Source: an uncultured Flavobacteriales bacterium (GTDB taxonomy: Bacteria; Bacteroidota; Bacteroidia; Flavobacteriales; BACL11). Taken from it: a DNA stretch of 10,904 nt. How positions within the stretch are numbered: position 1 is the stretch's first letter; each line of letters begins with the position of its first letter. The notes below the pieces were generated by a model. The model had not been told where the DNA came from. It was given only the letters and a program-made list of their open reading frames with translations, and searched no databases. Positions 5,549 to 10,904 of this stretch are shown here, piece by piece. The stretch spans positions 1 to 10,904 of the forward strand of contig CATMIT010000052.1 in the NCBI GenBank assembly GCA_950069165.1, written 5' to 3'. The position numbers and the translations under genes were made by a program.

Positions 5549-6064
5549 ATGAAAAAACTACTCATTGTTACATTAATAAATTGCTTCATTGTTACATTGT
5601 CCTTTGGACAAGAAATAGGTTTAAATATTGGCGACAAATCCCCTGAGCTGGCTTATAGTAACCCTAAAGGTAAAACCTTAAAATTATCTAGCTTAAAAGG
5701 CAAATTAGTGCTGATTGATTTTTGGGCAAGTTGGTGCGGACCCTGTAGAAGAGAAAACCCAAATTTGGTTAGTGCCTATCAAAAATATACCAAGAAAAAA
5801 TTCAAAAACGGAAAAGGATTTGAAATTTATAGTTTATCGCTCGACTCCAAGCAAAATGCCTGGGTAAAAGCCATTAATCAAGACCAGCTTTTTTGGCAGT
5901 ACCATGTGTCTGATTTAGGAGGTTGGAAATCGGAAGGATCCAAAAAATACGATATTCATAGTATCCCCTCCAATGTGATAATTGATGGCAAAGGCATTAT
6001 TATTGCCAAAAATCTGAAAGGGCAGGCATTGCACAAATTCTTAGAAGCTTCATTAATCAAATAA
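5549..6064 (+). CDS. TlpA/ResA-like thioredoxin-fold protein
   Basis: This is a predicted periplasmic thiol-disulfide oxidoreductase of 171 residues. An N-terminal signal peptide (about 1-21, ending SFGQ) precedes a redoxin-type domain. LVLIDFWASWCGPCRRENPNL has the active CxxC as WCGPC (62-66). The cis-Pro loop SIPSNVIIDGKG (138-149) completes the fold. LSLDSKQNAWVKAI (96-109) and LFWQYHVSDLGGW are typical of the TlpA/AhpC-TSA branch that reduces cytochrome c or envelope disulfides. The partner is not identifiable here. No lipobox Cys follows the signal peptide; the Cys at residue 12 lies inside the hydrophobic core. The gene lies 123 bases after murA. An odd feature is that the signal peptide contains a 13-bp direct repeat encoding IVTL twice. 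Confidence 0.9.
   Translation: MKKLLIVTLINCFIVTLSFGQEIGLNIGDKSPELAYSNPKGKTLKLSSLKGKLVLIDFWASWCGPCRRENPNLVSAYQKYTKKKFKNGKGFEIYSLSLDSKQNAWVKAINQDQLFWQYHVSDLGGWKSEGSKKYDIHSIPSNVIIDGKGIIIAKNLKGQALHKFLEASLIK
5562..5598 (+). repeat. In-frame 13-bp direct repeat inside the tlpA signal peptide
   Basis: TCATTGTTACATT is present at 5562-5574 and again at 5586-5598. The period is 24 bases, exactly eight codons, so both copies are read in the same frame and encode IVTL twice within the signal peptide. The word is the reverse complement of the AATGTAACAATt-type word in the spacer at 3356-3381. Confidence 0.75.
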
Positions 6065-6144
6065 TTCCTACTGACAAATTGTCCTTTACAAAGCACTGGC
6101 AAAGTAATTGCAACTAATCTTTACCAAAAGCAAAAAATATAAAC

Positions 6145-6648
6145 ATGAGCAAGAAAAAAATAGAAGAAAATACCATAAAAAAAGAGGCGAAAAAAGTAGA
6201 AAAGCAGGAAGAAAAACAACTAACTGTTGAGGAACTTTTAGCCACCGAAAAGGATAAAAATTTGCGACTGATTGCCGAATTTGACAATTTCAGAAAAAGA
6301 AATGCAAAAGAAAGGATTGAGCTTTTCGCGATTGCCGGACAGGACATAATGACTATTTTACTGCCAATTCTGGATGATTTGGAAAGGGCAATAACAAGCA
6401 ATAATTATGATCAGAAACATGGAGTAGTACTTGTTTACAATAAATTAAAATCTTCATTAGAGACCAAAGGACTAGTAGAAATTGATTGCCCTATTGGTAA
6501 ATCCTTGGATACCGAATTTCATGAAGCAATAAGTATGGTTCCTGCAGAAAAAAAGAAACAAAAAAACAAAATTATTGATACGGTAGAAAAAGGATATCTC
6601 TTAGGGGGAAGAGTAATCCGACATGCCAAGGTAGTGGTTGCTAATTAA
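6145..6648 (+). CDS. grpE: Nucleotide exchange factor GrpE
   Basis: GrpE releases ADP from DnaK and so resets the Hsp70 cycle. The 167-residue product starts with a very Lys/Glu-rich disordered segment (1 to about 26), followed by the long dimerisation helix containing LIAEFDNFRKRNAKER (41-56). The helical bundle LPILDDLERAI (73-83) follows, and then the C-terminal beta domain FHEAISMVP and VEKGYLLGGRVIRHAKVVVAN, which contacts the DnaK nucleotide domain. All are strong GrpE signatures, and the length is usual. dnaJ starts 10 bases downstream. No dnaK is in the window. No convincing TAnnTTTG promoter or CIRCE-like inverted repeat is seen in the 80-base spacer before it, so its promoter remains open. 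Confidence 0.96.
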   Translation: MSKKKIEENTIKKEAKKVEKQEEKQLTVEELLATEKDKNLRLIAEFDNFRKRNAKERIELFAIAGQDIMTILLPILDDLERAITSNNYDQKHGVVLVYNKLKSSLETKGLVEIDCPIGKSLDTEFHEAISMVPAEKKKQKNKIIDTVEKGYLLGGRVIRHAKVVVAN

Positions 6649-6658
6649 GAATAAGAAA

Positions 6659-7780
6659 ATGGCAAAAAGAGATTATTATGAAGTTTTGGGAGTTGGTAAA
6701 AATGCGGATTCCAAAGAGATAAAAAAAGCATATCGAAAATTAGCGCTTAAATATCATCCAGACAAAAACCCTGACGACAAGCAGGCAGAAGAGAAATTTA
6801 AGGAAGCCGCAGAGGCTTATGAAGTACTAAGCAATGCAGAAAAGAAACAAAGATATGATCAATTCGGCCATGCAGGAATGAGAGGTGCTGCCGGTGGTGG
6901 GTTTGGTGGTGGCATGGACATGGACGATATTTTTTCACAGTTTGGCGATATTTTTGGTGGTGCACATCCTTTTGAGAGTTTTTTTGGTGGCGGTGCAAGG
7001 GGCAGGCAAAGAGTAATAAAAGGAAGTAATTTAAGAATTCGATTGACTTTAACCCTAAAGGAAGTTGCGGACGGAGTAGATAAAAAAATAAAAGTTAGAC
7101 GATTGGTAAATGCAGATGGAGTAAGCTATAAAAGCTGTGGCACTTGCCATGGATCAGGGCAAGTGACCAGAATCAGTAATACCATTTTAGGACAAATGCA
7201 AACTTCTAGCCCTTGCCCCAACTGTAATGGAACTGGAAAAAGTATCGAGAATCGCCCTGTAGGAACGGATGCTAATGGCATGCTTAAAGAGGAGGAAACC
7301 GTAAAAATTACCATTCCACCAGGAGTAGAAGATGGCATGCAACTAAAAGTGGGTAGCAAAGGAAATGCAGCTCCTTTTGATGGTATAAATGGGGATTTAA
7401 TTGTTTTAATCTCTATTGAAAAACACGAAAAACTTATTCGGGATGGGCAAAACCTGCATTACGAGCATTACATCAGTTTTGCGGATGCAGCTCTTGGCAC
7501 CTCTGCTGAAATTCCTACAATAAGTGGAAAAGCCAAAGTAAAACTAGAAAGTGGAATACAATCTGGCAGAATATTACGCCTAAAAGGCAAAGGGTTGCCC
7601 TCTGTAAATGCTTATGGAAAAGGAGATTTACTCGTTCATATAAATGTGTGGACACCTCAGAGTTTAAGTAAAGAGGAAAAGAAATTCTTTGAAAAATGCT
7701 GTGATAGCGAAAATTTCAAACCAAAACCTACTGCAAAAGACAAATCCTTTTTTGACAGAGTAAGAGAGATGTTTGGCTAA
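6659..7780 (+). CDS. dnaJ: Chaperone DnaJ (Hsp40), reduced zinc finger
   Basis: DnaJ delivers unfolded proteins to DnaK and stimulates its ATPase. The start at 6659 gives the conserved MAKRDYYEVLGV; an ATG 21 bases upstream adds seven unrelated residues and overlaps grpE. The 373 residues comprise the J domain with HPD (33-35), a Gly/Phe-rich linker (about 73-113) with GGGFGGG and repeated DIF/FGG units, a cysteine-rich region, and two C-terminal beta domains (GVEDGMQLKV; DLLVHINVWTP). Canonical DnaJ has four CxxCxGxG motifs; this one has only two, CGTCHGSG (160-167) and CPNCNGTG (186-193). By their flanks (QVTR between them) they correspond to motifs 2 and 3, that is zinc centre II, while motifs 1 and 4 are lost. 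From memory, this form is common in Bacteroidota. The ABC gene starts 5 bases later. Confidence 0.96.
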   Translation: MAKRDYYEVLGVGKNADSKEIKKAYRKLALKYHPDKNPDDKQAEEKFKEAAEAYEVLSNAEKKQRYDQFGHAGMRGAAGGGFGGGMDMDDIFSQFGDIFGGAHPFESFFGGGARGRQRVIKGSNLRIRLTLTLKEVADGVDKKIKVRRLVNADGVSYKSCGTCHGSGQVTRISNTILGQMQTSSPCPNCNGTGKSIENRPVGTDANGMLKEEETVKITIPPGVEDGMQLKVGSKGNAAPFDGINGDLIVLISIEKHEKLIRDGQNLHYEHYISFADAALGTSAEIPTISGKAKVKLESGIQSGRILRLKGKGLPSVNAYGKGDLLVHINVWTPQSLSKEEKKFFEKCCDSENFKPKPTAKDKSFFDRVREMFG

Positions 7781-7785
7781 GATTT

Positions 7786-8682
7786 ATGTCTGAATCAATC
7801 CTTATAGCGAAAGATATAGTAAAACAATATGGAGATTACCTAGCATTAGATTATGTAAATCTTGAAATTCCAAGAGGAAGTATTTTTGGTCTTTTAGGGC
7901 CAAATGGCGCAGGGAAAACAACCCTTATGCGTATTATTAATCAAATAATAGCACCAGATTACGGAACCCTAATTTTTGATGGCAAACCTCTTAAAAGAGC
8001 TGACATATCACAAATTGGTTATCTGCCAGAAGAAAGAGGGCTTTACAAAAAAATGAAAGTAGGCGAACAAACGCTTTATTTGGCCAAACTAAAAGGCATG
8101 CCGCATAATGAGGCGCTTGAAAAACTCAAATTTTGGTTCAAAAAGTTCGATATTCTGCATTGGTGGAACAAAAAAGTAGAAGAACTAAGCAAAGGAATGG
8201 CACAGAAAATTCAGTTTGTAGTAACAGTAATACACGAGCCAAAACTACTGATTTTTGATGAACCATTTTCTGGTTTTGACCCCATAAATGTCGCTATAAT
8301 AAGAGATGAAATTCTGGAATTAAAAAAGGGAGGAACAACTATTATTTTCTCTACTCACCGCATGGAATCGGTAGAAGAAATTTGCGACAATATCGCCCTT
8401 ATCAATAATGGAAAAACAATTTTGGAAGGAGCGATTGAAAAAATAAAAAACGATTTTAGAAGCAATATCTTTTCAGTAAAGATAAATACGGAGAATCTTA
8501 CTTTGCCTGAACAATTTCAAATTATTAGTAATACAGATAATAATTACCAAATTCAAATTAGCGAAAATGCTACCTCTAATCAGTTGCTAAATGCACTTAT
8601 AGAAAAGTGTGAAATAATATCATTTCAGGAGAAAATACCTACCATGGAAGATATTTTTATAAAAGCAGTGAAAGATGAATAA
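7786..8682 (+). CDS. ABC transporter ATP-binding protein, NatA/YhaQ-like
   Basis: This is the cytoplasmic ATPase of a predicted ABC exporter. The 298 residues contain Walker A GPNGAGKTT (38-46), GYLPEERGLY (78-87) in the Q-loop position (typical of the NatA/YhaQ branch), a signature LSKGMAQK (134-141) in place of LSGGQ, Walker B LLIFDEP (154-160) with the D-loop SGFDP, and the switch His in STHRM (189-193). After the NBD, a C-terminal region of about 80 residues, rich in Asn and Glu, is typical of DUF4162-type tails. The gene is separated by 5 bases from dnaJ and overlaps the permease gene by 8 bases, so all are probably co-transcribed. The substrate (sodium ions, peptide or other) cannot be told from sequence. 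Confidence 0.92.
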   Translation: MSESILIAKDIVKQYGDYLALDYVNLEIPRGSIFGLLGPNGAGKTTLMRIINQIIAPDYGTLIFDGKPLKRADISQIGYLPEERGLYKKMKVGEQTLYLAKLKGMPHNEALEKLKFWFKKFDILHWWNKKVEELSKGMAQKIQFVVTVIHEPKLLIFDEPFSGFDPINVAIIRDEILELKKGGTTIIFSTHRMESVEEICDNIALINNGKTILEGAIEKIKNDFRSNIFSVKINTENLTLPEQFQIISNTDNNYQIQISENATSNQLLNALIEKCEIISFQEKIPTMEDIFIKAVKDE

Positions 8683-9946
8683 AATTTGGCTCATCATAAA
8701 AAGAGAATATCTGGTAAGGGTTCGGAAAAGATCGTTTATCATCATGACGATTTTAGGCCCGCTTCTTATGGCTGGAATTATCATTTTACCAACTTATTTG
8801 GCTATGCAAGGGCATGATGAAAGAACCATTGCTTTGTATGAGGAAAACACTTTTTTCTCTTCCAAATTAGAGGATACTGACAATTTACATTTTGTAAAAA
8901 TTCCATTTGAGGAAGTAAATATTATTAAAGAGGATTTTTCGGCAAGCCCTTATTATGCACTGCTTGACATTAAGGATGCTGAGAATTTTACTCTTTACTC
9001 TAATCAGCAAGTAAGTTTAAGTGTGCAAAGTGAGATTGAGGGAAAATTATCTGACATTATCCAAAGGCAGAAGCTAGAACTAGCAGGAATAGATTTGCAA
9101 ATATTGGAAGGCGTTACTACCCAAATAGAGGTGGAAACAATTATCATTGGAGAGGAAGGCGAGACTACCGGAAATGCAGAGGTAAGTTTCGGAATTGGAT
9201 TTATGTGTGGAATCCTTATTTATATGTTTATTTTCATGTACGGCACCATGGTAATGCGTGGAGTGATTGAAGAAAAAACAAGTAGAATTGTGGAGGTAAT
9301 TATTTCCTCTGTAAAACCATTTCAATTGATGATGGGCAAAATTTTAGGAGTAGCCCTGGTAGGGCTTACCCAATTTTTGCTTTGGATTATTCTTACCCTT
9401 ATTCTTTCTGCTTTTGCAGAAGTTTTATTCTTTGATACTTTAACAATCTCAACTGAAAGCATAGCTGTAGGAAAAGAGCAATCCTTAATCCTCAGTTCTT
9501 TAAGTACATCCTTGGCAGGAATTAATATTTTACAGCTTCTTTTCTCCTTTGTATTTTACTTTCTAGGAGGTTATTTACTATATAGTGCCCTTTTTGCAGC
9601 AGTAGGTTCAGCAGTGGATGCGGAGGCAGACACACAACAATTTATATTACCAATTACCATTCCCCTTATAATCTCTTTTATTTTGATGCAGCCAGTAATG
9701 GATAATCCAGATGGAGTATTGGCTTATTGGCTTTCACTTATTCCATTTACTTCACCAATTATTATGATGGTGCGTTTACCTTTTGGAGTAAGTAATGCGG
9801 AACTGATTCTTTCCATGGCTTTACTAGTTGCAGGATTCCTTGCTACTACCTATTTGGCAGCTAAAATTTACAGAACAGGAATACTGATGTATGGTAAAAA
9901 AGCATCATATAAAGAGTTATGGAAATGGCTAACCTATAGGGGGTAA
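8675..9946 (+). CDS. ABC-2 type permease, NatB-like
   Basis: This is the membrane partner of the preceding ATPase, 423 residues long. A first membrane segment follows a basic start (REYLVRVRKRS, then about 21-43). It is followed by an extracytoplasmic domain of about 125 residues (about 45-168). Further hydrophobic stretches lie near 170-194, 221-249, 285-312, 323-340, 350-367 and 376-398. The motif VIEEKTSRIVEVIISSVKPFQLMMGKILG (197-225, only partly quoted elsewhere) is the conserved cytoplasmic coupling segment of COG1668/ABC2_membrane_3 permeases such as NatB. ATG is used, with an 8-base overlap with the ATPase stop. No strong terminator is found in the 212-base spacer after it. Confidence 0.9.
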   Translation: MNKIWLIIKREYLVRVRKRSFIIMTILGPLLMAGIIILPTYLAMQGHDERTIALYEENTFFSSKLEDTDNLHFVKIPFEEVNIIKEDFSASPYYALLDIKDAENFTLYSNQQVSLSVQSEIEGKLSDIIQRQKLELAGIDLQILEGVTTQIEVETIIIGEEGETTGNAEVSFGIGFMCGILIYMFIFMYGTMVMRGVIEEKTSRIVEVIISSVKPFQLMMGKILGVALVGLTQFLLWIILTLILSAFAEVLFFDTLTISTESIAVGKEQSLILSSLSTSLAGINILQLLFSFVFYFLGGYLLYSALFAAVGSAVDAEADTQQFILPITIPLIISFILMQPVMDNPDGVLAYWLSLIPFTSPIIMMVRLPFGVSNAELILSMALLVAGFLATTYLAAKIYRTGILMYGKKASYKELWKWLTYRG

Positions 9947-10080
9947 TAGCAAAAAGGTCCAATTTCTGGCATTTTTCACTCTTTTTACTTCAAATTTTAA
10001 CCCAAAAATAAGTTAGAAATACACACTCTATCTATTTGATTTACTGAATTTTAACACCAATATAAACAATTAAATGTTAA

Positions 10081-10097
10081 AAAAGGTAGTACCTTTT
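10081..10097. promoter_or_regulatory. Perfect palindrome upstream of porin gene (possible operator)
   Basis: AAAAGGTA (10081-10088), one central G, and TACCTTTT (10090-10097) form a perfect 8-bp inverted repeat. The right arm overlaps the first TTTG of the promoter -33 region (10095-10098), so a dimeric repressor or activator could bind here. It could also be a weak terminator hairpin for the ABC genes, but the stem is A/T-rich and lacks a long T-run after it. Function is not shown. Confidence 0.45.
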
Positions 10098-10129
10098 GTT
10101 GTCCATACTAATGGATAAGTTTATCTTTG
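10095..10129 (+). promoter_or_regulatory. Porin gene promoter
   Basis: TATCTTTG (10122-10129) matches TAnnTTTG, and TTG (10099-10101) is 20 bases upstream; TTTG at 10095-10098 gives a spacing of 23. The ATG at 10159 is 29 bases downstream, giving a leader of roughly 20 bases rich in A and T (AATAAATAATTAATT), typical for efficient initiation in this phylum. Confidence 0.7.
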
Positions 10130-10158
10130 CCCCGTATTAACCAAATAAATAATTAATT

Positions 10159-10904
10159 ATGAAAAAGAATTTACGAAACATCTTGACGCTTGCGTTAGGA
10201 TTTGTAACAATTTTCGCTACTGCCCAAAGTTGGGATGCTGACTCTAGAACTAGGGTTGACATGGGTGGCGATAATGACATGTTCCAATCGGAACAAAGAA
10301 CTTCTCTTGGTGTAAGCTGGGGAGGAAATGGCTGGGGTATTAATGTTAGTGGTACTCATAACTATAACCTTGGTACAGCTGGATCTACAATGGATTGGAA
10401 TGAGGCTTATGCTACTACTGACCTTATGGGTTATGCTAGTGTAGCTGTAGGTCGTCAGGCTCTTGAGTACGGAGGTGGCCAACTAATCGGAGCTAACGAT
10501 TGGGGAACAAACCCACAAACGCGAGATGGTGGTGTTTTCTCTATCGATAACGACATGGTGGATCTTGATTTTGGTCTTTACAAGAACAATAATGGTGGTG
10601 TTGATGATGAAGGTACTGATGATTATTTCATTAATGCATCAAAATCAGATGGTGATTGGAGTGTTAACTTAACTTACATTTCAAATAGTAATGAGGATAA
10701 CGCTATGGGCTTAGATTTCGGTTACGCTATGATGAGTGGTGATCTTGATTTAGCTGTAAGTTACAACACTGCTTCTGTAGGTGCTACAGATATGGATTAT
10801 ATGTCTATAGGTGGTACTTATAATGTTAATGATGACATGTCTATCTCTCCTTCTAGAACTACTTGTGGTGATGCTGATTGGAATTGCGCAGGGTCTAACT
10901 ATGG
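10159..10904 (+). CDS. Outer-membrane porin, alginate-export-like barrel (partial)
   Basis: This is the N-terminal 248 codons of a beta-barrel protein, open to the right edge. It starts MKKNLRNILTLALGF, with a signal peptide of about 22-24 residues (cleavage near ATA/QS). The mature part begins SWDADSRTRVDMGGDND and continues as alternating hydrophobic strands and Asp/Asn/Gly-rich loops, for example TSLGVSWGGNGWGINVSG and DLMGYASVAVGRQALEYGGG. The VGRQxLEYGGGxLIGANDWGTN segment (about 95-115) resembles the alginate-export/porin family seen in many Bacteroidota. It is a presumed diffusion channel with unknown substrate. Two Cys near the edge (TTCGDADWNC) are unusual for a porin. Codons are strongly biased to GGT, GCT, GTT and ACT, unlike the other genes, and suggest very high expression. 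No terminator or end is visible. Barrel class is likely; the exact family is less sure. Confidence 0.75.
   Translation, partial: MKKNLRNILTLALGFVTIFATAQSWDADSRTRVDMGGDNDMFQSEQRTSLGVSWGGNGWGINVSGTHNYNLGTAGSTMDWNEAYATTDLMGYASVAVGRQALEYGGGQLIGANDWGTNPQTRDGGVFSIDNDMVDLDFGLYKNNNGGVDDEGTDDYFINASKSDGDWSVNLTYISNSNEDNAMGLDFGYAMMSGDLDLAVSYNTASVGATDMDYMSIGGTYNVNDDMSISPSRTTCGDADWNCAGSNY

Noticed and set aside
6073..6083. Short palindrome GACAA-A-TTGTC after tlpA as a terminator
   Set aside because: A 5-bp AT-rich stem with one central base and no proper T-run would not terminate; it may be chance.
6638..6658. Upstream dnaJ start adding MLIKNKK
   Set aside because: It overlaps the grpE end and adds residues not found in DnaJ; MAKRDYYEVLG at 6659 is the family start.
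10195..10482. Minus-strand frame in the porin region
   Set aside because: The plus-strand frame has a signal peptide, barrel pattern and promoter; the minus frame is Ser/Thr-rich shadow with no recognisable feature.

Overview
The window looks like chromosomal DNA from a member of the Bacteroidota, most likely Flavobacteriia-like. The base composition is AT-rich. Several genes are preceded by the Bacteroidota -7 promoter word TAnnTTTG instead of an E. coli-type promoter, and Shine-Dalgarno sequences are absent. The secreted M43 metalloprotease carries a type IX secretion-like C-terminal tail. A DUF4290 gene abuts murA, and the final gene is a barrel porin typical of the phylum. These points come from family knowledge and reading the sequence; no database search was run.

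Left part, minus strand (1-1472): the N-terminal half of seryl-tRNA synthetase (serS, cut by the window edge), then the ribosomal operon rplU-rpmA (L21-L27). A strong hairpin terminator follows rpmA, and the probable serS promoter overlaps it. rplU has a clear promoter, and its product has a long Lys/Ala/Thr-rich C-terminal tail.

Middle part, plus strand (1628-6064): a secreted pappalysin/cytophagalysin-type metalloprotease; then DUF4290 and murA, fused head to tail with no spacer; then a secreted or periplasmic TlpA-like thioredoxin. The spacers before DUF4290 and tlpA are built from short low-complexity repeats, and one holds a REP-like palindrome. MurA has Asp where most MurA enzymes have the fosfomycin-reactive Cys.

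Right part, plus strand (6145-10904): a tightly packed grpE-dnaJ-ABC ATPase-ABC permease cluster, probably one operon, links the DnaK co-chaperones to a NatA/NatB-type exporter. The DnaJ has only one of the usual two zinc centres. A 212-base spacer with a good promoter and a perfect short palindrome leads into a porin gene of the alginate-export type, cut by the window edge, whose codon choice suggests very high expression.

I saw no tRNA, rRNA, CRISPR array, insertion sequence or phage gene, and no gene cluster that looks like a new defence or mobile system. Most of the window is core chromosome. The most interesting points are an internal duplication in DUF4290, the reduced DnaJ zinc finger, the Asp-type MurA and the repeat-derived spacers.
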